DNA from: Halomonas denitrificans
GTDB lineage: Bacteria; Pseudomonadota; Gammaproteobacteria; Pseudomonadales; Halomonadaceae
Assembly (NCBI RefSeq): GCF_003056305.1
Contig: NZ_PYVX01000006.1
Location: forward strand, 116,869 to 180,868
Reading direction: 5' to 3'
DNA length: 64,000 bases
Each line of letters begins with the position of its first letter. Position 1 is the stretch's first letter. A program made the position numbers and the translations under genes. The notes beneath the pieces are model-generated. The model saw only the letters and a list, made by a program, of their open reading frames with translations, was not told where the DNA came from and made no database searches. Below, piece after piece: positions 18,011 to 29,679 of this stretch.

Positions 18011-18520
18011 ATGCGAAAAGACCGCAATCGGAGGAATAATACAGTTGGTGATGCCACCGACACCTCTTTGCAGCGCCTACAGGGTTCGAGACACGGGTAC
18101 GAAAGGCCTTTTGAACCGGTAAGCGCCGAGGAATGGGAAGCTCAAAGAAATGCTGCTATCAGCGCGGCGGTCATGCGCACTATGCCGAACATTGCGCGCG
18201 AGTGGGGAATTTCAGATGCTGAAATGGCCGATACCCTAGGGCTGGATGCAGAGACCTACCGCACCTGGTCGAACGCTCCATCCCAAGCAGTGCTGGAGCC
18301 CGAGCAGTACGAGCGGGTCTCTCTCATACTGGGCATCTACAAGGCGCTGGTGACCTTGTTTCCACTGACAGACCGGCAACGTCGCTGGATCCATCAGCCT
18401 AACAAAGCTGCCCTGTTCCAGGGAGCCTCACCAATCGACTGCCTCCGGCATGGCGGGTTAGCGAAATTACAAGCTGTTCGCCAGTATCTTGGGGCTGAAT
18501 GCCAGGGCGGCTTCGCATGA
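18011..18520 (+). CDS. Xre/MbcA/ParS-family antitoxin-like regulator (second copy)
   Basis: 169 residues from the ATG at 18011, chosen because AGGGGG lies seven bases upstream; in-frame ATG (18005) and GTG (18008) are alternatives. After a basic, polar N-terminal extension comes a helix-turn-helix region (IAREWGISDAEMADTLGLDA) and a toxin-binding domain: YERVSLILGIYKALVTLFPL, then WIHQPNKAALFQGASPIDCL, ending AVRQYLGAE. The order of elements matches RES-system antitoxins, but no RES toxin follows. Instead the stop codon overlaps (ATGA) the start of a serine-recombinase relic. It is divergent from the 14863 gene, with the repeat array between. Confidence 0.78.
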   Translation: MRKDRNRRNNTVGDATDTSLQRLQGSRHGYERPFEPVSAEEWEAQRNAAISAAVMRTMPNIAREWGISDAEMADTLGLDAETYRTWSNAPSQAVLEPEQYERVSLILGIYKALVTLFPLTDRQRRWIHQPNKAALFQGASPIDCLRHGGLAKLQAVRQYLGAECQGGFA

Positions 18521-18594
18521 TCATCGGCTACGACAGGATCAGTACCCAAGAGCAGAATTTACATTTATGGCGAAAATTGCCCCGGGTTTCGTAG
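18517..18594 (+). pseudogene. N-terminal relic of a serine recombinase (resolvase/invertase)
   Basis: The 25-codon frame MIIGYDRISTQEQNLHLWRK matches the start of resolvase/invertase proteins, whose typical beginning is IGYARVST followed by QNLDLQ; the serine of RIST corresponds to the catalytic residue. Homology ends after about 18 residues, and a TAG follows at 18592. It is translationally coupled to the upstream Xre gene by an ATGA overlap, implying an operon once existed. Confidence 0.6.
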
Positions 18595-18946
18595 ACACCT
18601 TCACGCGTTGCCCGGTGCGAGTGTTGATCGAGAGGATACGAAGCTTTTCAGACGCAGAGGCCGTGTCCCCCTACATCAGCGGAGACCTTACCCCATTACC
18701 AGAGAAAGGGTGCCCTCTGCATGAGGAACCTCCAAAGCGGCTTTGAGCATCGGGTTATGGCGCAGACTGATCAAAGCCGCACTCGACAGCAATCACATTA
18801 AGGTTGAGCTGACCTCGCCGGAGTAGTAGGCCCAGACGCTTGCAGCTTCCCGTTCATTCAGCCATGACTGAAACGTTTCAAGTTTTCAGTGGCGAATTAT
18901 TTTCCGTAAACATCCTTATTCATCTTGATTGGACGAATGATTCACC
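18595..18946. other. Non-coding stretch between the resolvase relic and the recombinase operon
   Basis: About 350 bp with no supported gene. Short frames such as 18489-18746 run through the resolvase relic in another frame and show no family pattern. The other end of the recombinase-bearing element could be here or further left; no matching terminal sequence was recognised. Confidence 0.4.
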
Positions 18947-19372
18947 TCACCCCCTCCGGTCGATTTGCGATAGGGGTTTATCCAATTGCTGGCTGAGGCT
19001 AAACATATCAACTCCAGGCATCATATAAAGATTGTACTGCCAACGAACAAACTGCTCTTTCAGCCGCTCGTTCTCTCTTACCAATCGCGCATTCTTCGCT
19101 TCAAGCTCACCTATTCTCTCCATTGCACCTTCCAGAGTCACGTCAGACCTGACCGGCTGATTTTCCTTTTCCACCTTGATTGACTTCTTACGCTGCTTAA
19201 AAGCATCGACTAGCTCTGGATAAGACAGCAAAGTATGTCGAGATATTGCCTTCTCGCCTAAGACTTTCGCCAAGTGCTGAGAAAACAGCTCCCAAGTCAA
19301 CTTACCCGACCACCGATCAATTTCTTCGAGTGCAATAAGCAGAGTCTGTGGGGTAATAATCTTCTTCGGCAT
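18947..19372 (-). CDS. Small coiled-coil auxiliary protein of the recombinase operon (Srap/TnpC-like)
   Basis: 141 residues, last gene of a four-gene operon; its ATG is two bases after the stop of the preceding recombinase. The N-terminal half is helical (TPQTLLIALEEIDRWSGKLT, then HLAKVLGEKAISRHTLLSYP) and could bind DNA. Residues about 85-112 form a coiled coil (RIGELEAKNARLVRENERLK). Size, position and coiled coil match the accessory proteins that end tyrosine-recombinase operons: TnpC of Tn554-type transposons and Srap of strand-biased circularizing integrative elements. Assignment rests on context more than on residues, so the name is tentative. Confidence 0.65.
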   Translation of the reverse strand: MPKKIITPQTLLIALEEIDRWSGKLTWELFSQHLAKVLGEKAISRHTLLSYPELVDAFKQRKKSIKVEKENQPVRSDVTLEGAMERIGELEAKNARLVRENERLKEQFVRWQYNLYMMPGVDMFSLSQQLDKPLSQIDRRG

Positions 19373-19374
19373 GT

Positions 19375-21450
19375 TTACTCATCCTTCAACAGAAAATCAG
19401 AAATCGTCGACTGGTCCACCAATCCCTTTTCGTCAGGAGTGGCCTCGTACCCCTGCTGTCCCAGAGCACGCTTTACCGGGCTAGGATCATGCTCAGGCGG
19501 AATCCACAACACTGCGCCCTCAGGTGTATCATCAGACTCAAGGCGTAAACGTTGTGTCTTAATATGAGCCAGCTTCCAGCCAAGGTGTGTCACCCATCGA
19601 TCTGCACCATAAGCACCATCGAAGGAATCACGCTGTGCCTTTTTCAACTGAGACCCCACCAGCCCCTCCAAACGAAGTATCCTATCCAACGTATTCGGCA
19701 TGCCTTTAATACAGACATGCTCTTTGCAGGTCATACACTCACCACCCTTAGTGCAAGGCGACATGGCGTAGTCATGCGTACACATTCCATACTCAGTGAC
19801 ATCGGCAATGCCCAGCCGATTTATGCCGAGATCATTATAGGAAACAGGCAAATTCATCTTGATCGCCTGAAGCGCAGTCGGCCGCTCCTCAAGTCGAAGA
19901 ATGTCACGCACCTGCTTATCTTTTTCTTCCTCAGTGCGCAAATCGTAGCTTCGGTTATCCTTAACCCGTGCGCGCCCTGCAAACTGGGCAAGACGCCAAC
20001 TATCCATTCCACCTCGCTCGGCATTGGTGGAAAGCCAAACTCGCAGCTGATGCGAGGTCATCTGAATTTCCGAGCCATCCTCATCCTTACACCCGAAGCG
20101 CTGGAAAATCGTTGGCATAGGGTTCTTGAGCTTGCGCGCCTTCAACTGATCATTTAGGTTGTTGACTGAAGGCAAAATCCAGCTAAACGGCCGGGCCACA
20201 AAAGACGAGTGCAACTCATAATCTCTTACAAGTAAAAGAGAATCCCATACAAATTGATTGGTATTAGGGAGATAAGGCCAAGACCCTCTACGGTATTTCT
20301 CTCCAAAGTACTCCGCAAGCTTCCGATAGCTAGGAGCCCCACCTTTTTTTAATTCTTTTATCCACTGAGTATTTATTCCCACCCGCTGCCAAGAGGCTAA
20401 ATCTGTTAAGCTCCCCGAACACTGCTGCAACTTTTCTGCTGCCTGAGAAAGCTTCATGGCGGCTGCAAACTGCAGAGCATCGAGCGGCTTGTCCTGAGGG
20501 AACATCTCATCTGTCATGCAGCCATCATGCCAAGGAAAAACCCCTGGATGGTCATAAGAAAACCTAGCAGCCCTTCGAGCCGGCCCGCCTATTTCAATGA
20601 GTCGTTGAAATGCCTCTTTTACTACCGCCTCCATTTCAAGAGGCACCCATTTTAGGTTCTCGCCGAATCCCTTTTCACTGTACCACCTCACCGCAAGCCT
20701 GCCTTCCTCTTCGTGCAAGCTGTTCACAGTCAACTCACACAACTCTCCACCGCGACCTGGAGCAAACATCAGAAGGGCAATAACACTGGACCAGTACCTG
20801 TCCTTTACCGTCTTAGCCTTTTGAAAACAGTCAGCTAGCGCCAACATTTGGTGAATGCTTGGACAGCGTTCTTCCTGCCATTTCCGCGCTTTTGAGTCGA
20901 CCCGAATAGCATTCTCTTTCTGTTTCTTCCATGACCTCTTCCACGATGGCAGCGAGGGCGTTATCGCCTTTTCAATAAGAAAACCATACAATCTCTCTAA
21001 CTGACCACCATGGCGATATAGCTTTTGAGACTTCCCGAACCACTTCTCCAGAAGCTCCACTACCTTGTATTGGACCAAGCCATCAATACGTAGCGGGCAG
21101 GCCTCATGGTGAACCTCTATCAAAGCGTCATGGATGGCTCTGAGTGCTACCATCTTGTCTTGCACCGATGCAACTTGATTCAGACTCTGCTGATATCGAA
21201 TATATGCCTTGGCAAAGGTGAGAAACGGCTCTGAAAAAGGTTCATATTCATAATTATTATTCTTATCACTGTAACGCGAAAAACGCATCGCTATAGGCTT
21301 ACCTTTATGATTGAACCTCCATAGGTTCACATCGAATCCACCCTGTTCTTCATAAAGCGTCAATTCATTCCTACAGAAACATATAAAATCATCTAAGTTG
21401 CGTCGCGCGTCTTTCTCGAAACGCGGAGAAAAGTAGACAACATCAGCCAT
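19375..21450 (-). CDS. Large tyrosine recombinase (IntB/TnpB-like)
   Basis: 691 residues. The start at 21450 (MADVVYFSPRFEKDARRN) has AAGGAGG six bases upstream and overlaps the stop of the previous gene by eight bases, implying translational coupling. The catalytic residues of a tyrosine recombinase can be traced: Arg in APGRGGELCEL, His and Arg in TSHQLRVWLS, then FAGRARVKDNRSYDLRT with the likely nucleophile Tyr. After it comes a cysteine cluster (CTHDYAMSPCTKGGECMTCK, then HVCIKG) suggestive of a metal-binding finger, as in large TnpB-type recombinases. It appears intact and catalytically competent. Base composition is clearly lower in GC than the core genes. Confidence 0.8.
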   Translation of the reverse strand: MADVVYFSPRFEKDARRNLDDFICFCRNELTLYEEQGGFDVNLWRFNHKGKPIAMRFSRYSDKNNNYEYEPFSEPFLTFAKAYIRYQQSLNQVASVQDKMVALRAIHDALIEVHHEACPLRIDGLVQYKVVELLEKWFGKSQKLYRHGGQLERLYGFLIEKAITPSLPSWKRSWKKQKENAIRVDSKARKWQEERCPSIHQMLALADCFQKAKTVKDRYWSSVIALLMFAPGRGGELCELTVNSLHEEEGRLAVRWYSEKGFGENLKWVPLEMEAVVKEAFQRLIEIGGPARRAARFSYDHPGVFPWHDGCMTDEMFPQDKPLDALQFAAAMKLSQAAEKLQQCSGSLTDLASWQRVGINTQWIKELKKGGAPSYRKLAEYFGEKYRRGSWPYLPNTNQFVWDSLLLVRDYELHSSFVARPFSWILPSVNNLNDQLKARKLKNPMPTIFQRFGCKDEDGSEIQMTSHQLRVWLSTNAERGGMDSWRLAQFAGRARVKDNRSYDLRTEEEKDKQVRDILRLEERPTALQAIKMNLPVSYNDLGINRLGIADVTEYGMCTHDYAMSPCTKGGECMTCKEHVCIKGMPNTLDRILRLEGLVGSQLKKAQRDSFDGAYGADRWVTHLGWKLAHIKTQRLRLESDDTPEGAVLWIPPEHDPSPVKRALGQQGYEATPDEKGLVDQSTISDFLLKDE

Positions 21451-22996
21451 CGATGGCCTCCTTCGCCTTTGCTTCCGAGCATAGGCTGATAACTTCTTCA
21501 ACAGCCAGAAGCAAACGGTCTGTCGCGCCTATCACCGCTGGCGAGACACCAAGCTTCTTCTGCCTCTCACGCTCTTCGAGAACCTCTTTCTTTACTTCGT
21601 AGTGCGGGGCCTCCACCCATGGCTGAAAATTTGTGCATGTATAACAAGCACGATAACCTGAGGCACAAAATGTATGTGTACCACAATTTCCAATGTCGTT
21701 CGATCCGCTGTTCTTGATTCGGCTATGCGGATCAGCTGCACGATGTGCTTCCCTCTCGGAATCAATCAACTGACCTGCAAAAGCCTGAGCAAGCGGAGCC
21801 AGTACGGGGGACATAATCTCATCAATGTATTTTGCGTTAGCAGCTGTATTTTCAGTATACACCGAAACATGTTGGGTGTCGGTATGGTCTAATGAATATG
21901 CTAGCGCCGTTCCCTCAATCCCCCGTCTCGCCAAATTCGTGCCCTTTGTATAACGGAATCGTCGCGACGAGATATGAATAAACTCTCCTGTGCGCTCAGA
22001 CTTAGCCCGACATGCCACATTGATATTGTGCATTTCAGTCATAGACTGCGCATAATTCATATGTAGATAGTCAGGAGTCTCAGCTAACACCTGGTCCAGT
22101 TCTCTTACATTCCTAAGTTCAATAAGACGGCTTTCATGCATGAAAACCGGTAGCTTTTTGGCTATATTCGAGGTGACTTCACACCCCAGAACAGCCCCGA
22201 CTTTTTGCTTCACGTTCTGCGCCAAGTTTTCGAGCAGCAAATAGATATCTTCTTCAATCGGTACGGTTCTAAACTCATCCCGAAATCCTCCACGCTTTTG
22301 TTTGACGCGGGGAACTCTTAGTATGTATTCATTGCCGCTCTCGTCTTCCCTCGCAATGAGGTCCTCACTCCTAAGGCTTCTAATCTGCACCATTCTTCGC
22401 CCAGTTAGCATAAGGGTCATAAGGAGTGCATACTGTTGCAAGGTAATCTCTTTACGCATGAAAGCGTTGGATGACCACTCAACCAACGCACCCTGCTCAA
22501 GCATTGTCAGCGGCCCACTGTAGGGGCATCTACCTTTTACTGTTTTTCCTTTCACACTGCCTTTTAGGGTCAATTCACCAAGAAATTTTATGACCTTTTC
22601 CTCTATACCAGGAAACCCCCAGTCAAACCATGAGAGAAGAAACGACCTAAGGTGTCCAAGATTCTCCTCACCTGAACACCCACTATCTTTATATCTCGCA
22701 ACACCTGAGACGTTAAAGTTGAGACCACCATTGATTCGTGCGTATTCACGAAGGTGCGAAACAACTTGTCTTACGGTAGCACCCGAGACCTCTTCAGCAT
22801 AATGCGCTAACGCCTGACGCAGTCCTGAAGCGACCTCACTTTCAGCTACATCTAAAAGTGATCTCAGATAGATCGTTTGTGATCCATCAAGCTGCCAAAC
22901 ATACTCTGAGGTGTTAAACAGGTACCCCATCTTGGAATGTCGCCAATCCGGAGAAGCAGCGCTTTCTTCAACATCTTTCCTTAAATTAGCTAACAT
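21443..22996 (-). CDS. Tyrosine-recombinase-fold protein (Tfp-like), box II His replaced
   Basis: 517 residues; the ATG follows the stop of the upstream recombinase by six bases, with a ribosome site inside that gene's last codons. The fold is that of a tyrosine recombinase: box I Arg in LTGRRMVQIRSLR, box II as SRRFRYTKGTNLARRG, and LDHTDTQHVSVYTE with the His and candidate Tyr. In box II the usual His of HxxR is Arg, so catalysis may be impaired. A C-terminal cysteine cluster (CGTHTFCASGYRACYTC) resembles a zinc finger. In SEs the middle gene, tfp, is described as recombinase-fold but lacking the catalytic set; here most of the set is still present, which is a difference worth testing. Confidence 0.72.
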   Translation of the reverse strand: MLANLRKDVEESAASPDWRHSKMGYLFNTSEYVWQLDGSQTIYLRSLLDVAESEVASGLRQALAHYAEEVSGATVRQVVSHLREYARINGGLNFNVSGVARYKDSGCSGEENLGHLRSFLLSWFDWGFPGIEEKVIKFLGELTLKGSVKGKTVKGRCPYSGPLTMLEQGALVEWSSNAFMRKEITLQQYALLMTLMLTGRRMVQIRSLRSEDLIAREDESGNEYILRVPRVKQKRGGFRDEFRTVPIEEDIYLLLENLAQNVKQKVGAVLGCEVTSNIAKKLPVFMHESRLIELRNVRELDQVLAETPDYLHMNYAQSMTEMHNINVACRAKSERTGEFIHISSRRFRYTKGTNLARRGIEGTALAYSLDHTDTQHVSVYTENTAANAKYIDEIMSPVLAPLAQAFAGQLIDSEREAHRAADPHSRIKNSGSNDIGNCGTHTFCASGYRACYTCTNFQPWVEAPHYEVKKEVLEERERQKKLGVSPAVIGATDRLLLAVEEVISLCSEAKAKEAIDG

Positions 22997-23002
22997 CGCG
23001 GA

Positions 23003-24301
23003 TTAACCTTCCTCTGATTCCATCAACTGGTTCTTCCCATCCTCTTTAAGCAAAGCATCTGCTCTTTCCTTGATGTGACGTAGATTATATTTCTCAGCAG
23101 TTTCATCAGATTGCCAACCGTTTAACTGCTTACGTATCTGCAGCTCTTCTTTCTCAGAAATAGGGACCAAGCAAGTGTCCACCTTTGCCCGTTCATTGTG
23201 AGCGTCTATTTTCTTGGAAAGCCGGTAATTAAAATTGTGGCGGAAGCCATGTCGAGTAATCTCAGAAAACAACTCTTCATTTTTTTTCACAGCCGGCTTT
23301 AAGATACGGTTTCGGAATGTACTGTCAGAGATGGGGTTACCCTCGCAGTGCCTCGCGGCATGATGAGTAACGAACAAGAATGGGTGTCGGCTAGCCCCTT
23401 TGATCGTGGAACGCACCTCGATTATGTACTGACGAAGACGTTCAGCTACCTTAATTGGGATTGGAATAGTCCGCGGCAGGGTTTTCGCGACTGGTTGGTG
23501 CCGCCTAGGATCTATCTCATCGTCATGTAGCCTTCTAACCCTAATGCTGGCGGTGGGTCCGAACACTATGTCCTCGATACGAAGGGTTAGCAATTCCCCA
23601 GCACGCACTCCAGTGTGGTACAGAAGTTCAAACATTAATGCATTTCGAAGTTTTACCCCACTGTTTCTATAGGGGTTTGCCTCCGAATCTTCTTTGACGC
23701 ATTCCATTAGCTGGTCAAAAGCTTTTGGGGGCGCGCCTTGTTGTCCTTCTTCCCTGATGCCCCCTTTCCCTGACACTCTTGGCCTTTGTTTGAGAAGGCG
23801 AAGTCGCATGTCGCTGAGCAGTTTACCAAGATCAGTAAAATCGCTATTTGCGCGAAGCATCGTACGGGCAACAAAGTCTAAATAATTAGCAATGTGGGCG
23901 ATGCGGTTCGCTTGATGTGCCTTACCAACGCGTGGGAATGTTGCTGTCTTATTATTCCGCGTCCGACCTAGCACAACCACCTTTCGCTGCACCGAAGCTT
24001 GTAACCATCTACGAATACTACGGGTCTCGTTAGCGCAATGGTCACGAATACTCAGGACATCGATATCAGAAAGAACTTTACCCTTCCGGAATTCTGAAAG
24101 GACATCCCTCCCATTCACCTGCTCCCAGAGCTTGAAGTGAGCAATATCCTGAAGAATTCCCAATATCGCATTCTGCGAGAGTGACGGCCTCAGCTGCACG
24201 GTCACAAACAAAGTTATCCAGAAGTCGGGAACACCATCATCATCGACAAAGGTCGCGTACCGCTCCCCACTTTCAAATATCAAGCTCTCACGATTGAGCA
24301 C
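23003..24301 (-). CDS. Tyrosine recombinase/integrase (IntA/TnpA-like), first gene of the operon
   Basis: 432 residues starting at a GTG (24301) with GAGG seven bases upstream. Catalytic boxes: Arg in HTGVRAGELLTLRIEDI (about residue 235), His and Arg in TRHGFRHNFNYRL (about 360), Trp in the third position (NGWQSDETAEKYN), and the nucleophile Tyr in the same segment (about 410). The N-terminal half holds a SAM-like core-binding region. The gene starts about 75 bp downstream of the ssb terminator in the same orientation, putting it at one end of the island, as expected for the first gene of a self-integrating element. Confidence 0.82.
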   Translation of the reverse strand: MLNRESLIFESGERYATFVDDDGVPDFWITLFVTVQLRPSLSQNAILGILQDIAHFKLWEQVNGRDVLSEFRKGKVLSDIDVLSIRDHCANETRSIRRWLQASVQRKVVVLGRTRNNKTATFPRVGKAHQANRIAHIANYLDFVARTMLRANSDFTDLGKLLSDMRLRLLKQRPRVSGKGGIREEGQQGAPPKAFDQLMECVKEDSEANPYRNSGVKLRNALMFELLYHTGVRAGELLTLRIEDIVFGPTASIRVRRLHDDEIDPRRHQPVAKTLPRTIPIPIKVAERLRQYIIEVRSTIKGASRHPFLFVTHHAARHCEGNPISDSTFRNRILKPAVKKNEELFSEITRHGFRHNFNYRLSKKIDAHNERAKVDTCLVPISEKEELQIRKQLNGWQSDETAEKYNLRHIKERADALLKEDGKNQLMESEEG

Positions 24302-24316
24302 CCTCTTTCCTCAACA

Positions 24317-24345
24317 CATTAGACATGTACAGACATGCTAGACCG
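24317..24345. other. Candidate recombinase-binding end of the integrative element
   Basis: Between the integrase start and the ssb terminator the sequence TTAGACATGTACAGACATGC repeats AGACATG directly and also has inverted symmetry around ACATGT. This is the kind of site expected at the end of an element moved by a tyrosine recombinase. GACATGCTA recurs at 14561 with looser similarity after it. No empty-site comparison is available, so the exact end is unknown. Confidence 0.3.
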
Positions 24346-24374
24346 TAAATCTACATAAAAAAAGCTAAATTCAT

Positions 24375-24397
24375 AAAAAAGCCCCGCGAAGCGGGGC
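24375..24397 (-). terminator. Rho-independent terminator of ssb
   Basis: GCCCCGC and GCGGGGC form a seven-base-pair stem with a three-base loop. On the minus strand TTTTTT follows. It lies about 40 bp past the ssb stop, and insulates ssb from the integrase gene that follows. Confidence 0.85.
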
Positions 24398-24436
24398 ATT
24401 AGGCTTTTCCTCTACAAAAACACTAAAAGGTCCGAA

Positions 24437-25045
24437 TTAGAACGGGATCTCGTCGTCGAAATCGTCGAAGCTGCCCGGATCCGGGGCGCCATAGTTGCCG
24501 CCCTGCTGGCCACCCTGCTGGGGCGGGGCCGGCTGCGGGGCCGGGCGCTGGGGCTGACCGCCCCCGTACTGGCCGCCCTGCTGAGGCGGCTGCTGGCCGC
24601 CGAAGCCGCCCCCCTGCTGCGGGGGCTGGCCACCGTACTGGCCGCCCTGCGGGGGACGCCCGCCACCCGGCTGGCCGCCGCCGAAGCCGCCACCCTGGCC
24701 GCCGTCGCCGCGGCCGTCGAGCATCTGCATGTCGTTGGCGACGATCTCGGTGCTGTACTTGTCCTGGCCGTTCTGGTCCTGCCACTTGCGGGTCTGCAGG
24801 CGTCCCTCGATGTAGAGCTTGGAGCCCTTCTTGAGGTACTGCTGGGCGATCTCAGCCAGCTTGTTGAACATCACCACCCGGTGCCACTCGGTGCGCTCCT
24901 GGCGCTGGCCGCTCTGGCGGTCCATCCAGGTGTCCGTAGTGGCCAGGTTGAGGTTGGCCACGGCGGTGCCGGAGGGTGTGAAGCGCACCTCCGGATCCTG
25001 GCCGAGGTTGCCGATGAGGATGACCTTGTTGACGCCACGGGCCAT
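24437..25045 (-). CDS. ssb: Single-stranded DNA-binding protein
   Basis: 202 residues from the ATG at 25045 ([20 protein letters not shown]); a longer frame upstream lacks homology. The OB fold covers the first 110 residues, including [20 protein letters not shown] and [16 protein letters not shown] long linker of Gly, Gln and Pro repeats follows, and the acidic tip DDEIPF is the docking peptide for repair and replication partners. It protects single-stranded DNA in replication, recombination and repair. Its genome neighbours (MFS gene, then divergent uvrA) match the pseudomonad arrangement. Confidence 0.97.
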   Translation of the reverse strand: MARGVNKVILIGNLGQDPEVRFTPSGTAVANLNLATTDTWMDRQSGQRQERTEWHRVVMFNKLAEIAQQYLKKGSKLYIEGRLQTRKWQDQNGQDKYSTEIVANDMQMLDGRGDGGQGGGFGGGQPGGGRPPQGGQYGGQPPQQGGGFGGQQPPQQGGQYGGGQPQRPAPQPAPPQQGGQQGGNYGAPDPGSFDDFDDEIPF

Positions 25046-25126
25046 GGGGGAACTCCTTGCTGTCATGAAATGCGTTATACGGCGATCGAGCGGCACCCTG
25101 GGCGCCCTACCCGGATCATACGCGGC

Positions 25127-26521
25127 TCAGGTGCCGCTGTGGGGATTACCGGAACCGGTGAGGCGCGCCAGGGCCTGCTCGTCGAGGCGCTGCCGGTCCA
25201 CCTTAAGGTAGGCCAGGCGCTCCTCGGGCACGACCAGCACATCCTCCACCCCGGCCACGTCGGCGAAGCGCGCCATCAGCGTCTCCAGGGCGTCGTCCTG
25301 CTCATGGTCGTCCAGCGCCACCACCTCGCTGGAGAGGTGGCGAGGGGGCGTCATGCCGACCATCGCCGCCAGCCAGGCGAGCCCCAGCAGGCCGCAGCCG
25401 ATGAAGACCGCGGAGAGGCCCCACTGCTGGGCGAGCCAGCCGCCCAGCACGCCGCCGAGGAAGGCGCCCAGGAACTGGCTGGTGGAGTAGACGCCCATGG
25501 CGGTGCCCTTGGCGCCGGCCGGGGCGAGCTTGCTGAGCATCGAGGGCAGGGTCGCCTCGAGCAGGTTGAAGGCGATGAAGAACAGCAGCAGCCAGCCGAA
25601 CAGTGCCCAGGTGCCCTCGCCGAGGCCGGCCAGCCCGAACAGGCTCAGGGTGATGCCGGTGATCGCGGCGAGGCACATGCTCTTCATGCGGCGCCGTTTC
25701 TCGGCGACGATCACCAGCGGCACCATGGCCACGAAGGCCAGCAGCATGACGCCCAGATAGACGAGCCCATGCTGCGGCTCGGCGATGCCCGCGTTCACCA
25801 GCCGGAAGGGCACGGCGACGAAGATCGCCATCAGCACCAGGTGCAGGGCGAAGATCGAGAGGTCCATGCGCCACAGGTCGCTGCGCGCCAGGATGCCGCG
25901 CAGCTGCTCGCGGTCCATGCCCACGTCGCGATGGCGCACCCGGCGCGGCGCCGGCGGCACCAGCTTCCACAGCACGCCGAGCCCCAGCAGCGCCAGGGCA
26001 GCGGTGAACCAGAAGACCCCGGCGAGGCCGTAGTCCGCGGCGAGCCAGGGTCCCAGCACCATGGCCACGGCGAAGGCCACGCCGATCGAGAGCCCGATGG
26101 TGGCCATGGCGGCGGTGCGCACCTGCTCGCGGGTCTGGTCGGCGAGCAGCGCCATGATCGCCGCGGCCACCGCACCGCTGCCCTGCAGGCAGCGGCCCAG
26201 GATCACCACCCCGATGGTGTCGGCCTGGGCGGCCACCAGGCTGCCGAGCATGAACAGCACCAGGCCGAAGGCGATCACCGGCTTGCGCCCCAGCCGGTCG
26301 GAGAGCAGGCCGAAGGGGATCTGCAGCACCGCCTGGGTGAGGCCGTAGATGCCCAGTGCCAGGCCGACCAGCAGCGGCGTGGCGCCCGCCAGGTCGTCGG
26401 CGTACAGGGCCAGCACCGGCAGCACCATGAACAGCCCGAGCATGCGCGTGGCATAGAGCCCGGCCAGCCCGGTGATGGCACGACGCTCGGTGGCTAACAG
26501 CAGTCCTGAGACCTTTCGCAT
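25127..26521 (-). CDS. MFS transporter with C-terminal cytoplasmic extension
   Basis: 464 residues, taking the ATG at 26521 ([20 protein letters not shown]); a 17-codon longer frame has no homology. About twelve hydrophobic segments form a major-facilitator fold, with the loop motif [16 protein letters not shown] after helix 2. The last 80 residues or so are soluble and end in [17 protein letters not shown], an extension not usual in drug-efflux members. The substrate is unknown. A homologous transporter between uvrA and ssb is a conserved feature of pseudomonads, which suggests an old association. Confidence 0.88.
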   Translation of the reverse strand: MRKVSGLLLATERRAITGLAGLYATRMLGLFMVLPVLALYADDLAGATPLLVGLALGIYGLTQAVLQIPFGLLSDRLGRKPVIAFGLVLFMLGSLVAAQADTIGVVILGRCLQGSGAVAAAIMALLADQTREQVRTAAMATIGLSIGVAFAVAMVLGPWLAADYGLAGVFWFTAALALLGLGVLWKLVPPAPRRVRHRDVGMDREQLRGILARSDLWRMDLSIFALHLVLMAIFVAVPFRLVNAGIAEPQHGLVYLGVMLLAFVAMVPLVIVAEKRRRMKSMCLAAITGITLSLFGLAGLGEGTWALFGWLLLFFIAFNLLEATLPSMLSKLAPAGAKGTAMGVYSTSQFLGAFLGGVLGGWLAQQWGLSAVFIGCGLLGLAWLAAMVGMTPPRHLSSEVVALDDHEQDDALETLMARFADVAGVEDVLVVPEERLAYLKVDRQRLDEQALARLTGSGNPHSGT

Positions 26522-26620
26522 AGCGATTCGATATTCCGTGGGCGGGCCCTGGGGGCCGGAGGTGGACCGCATATTCTAGCGGCTCGCCACCCCCCAGGGA
26601 AAGCCGAGGGCGGCGGCGCT

Positions 26621-26650
26621 TTGCCGCCGGTGCGGCCCGCCCCGTATAAT
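26621..26650 (+). promoter_or_regulatory. Candidate uvrA promoter
   Basis: TTGCCG and a perfect TATAAT are separated by 18 bases, 31 bp before the uvrA ATG. No LexA palindrome (CTGT-N8-ACAG) was seen next to it, so SOS control is not evident here. Confidence 0.6.
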
Positions 26651-26680
26651 CGAGGTTTTGCCGCGTCCGGCGAGGTGGGA

Positions 26681-29536
<2,856 letters not shown>

Positions 29537-29679
29537 TCCCGCCCGGCGCGCCGTCCTCCCCGGGACGGCCGTGCCCCGTTCCCCGACAGAGGCCCCGCCC
29601 GGCGGCGGACGTGCCAGGATGTGCTAGCTTGAGGTCAGATGCGATCAGCGTCCGCCCTGCGCGCTCCTGGAGAATGCCC

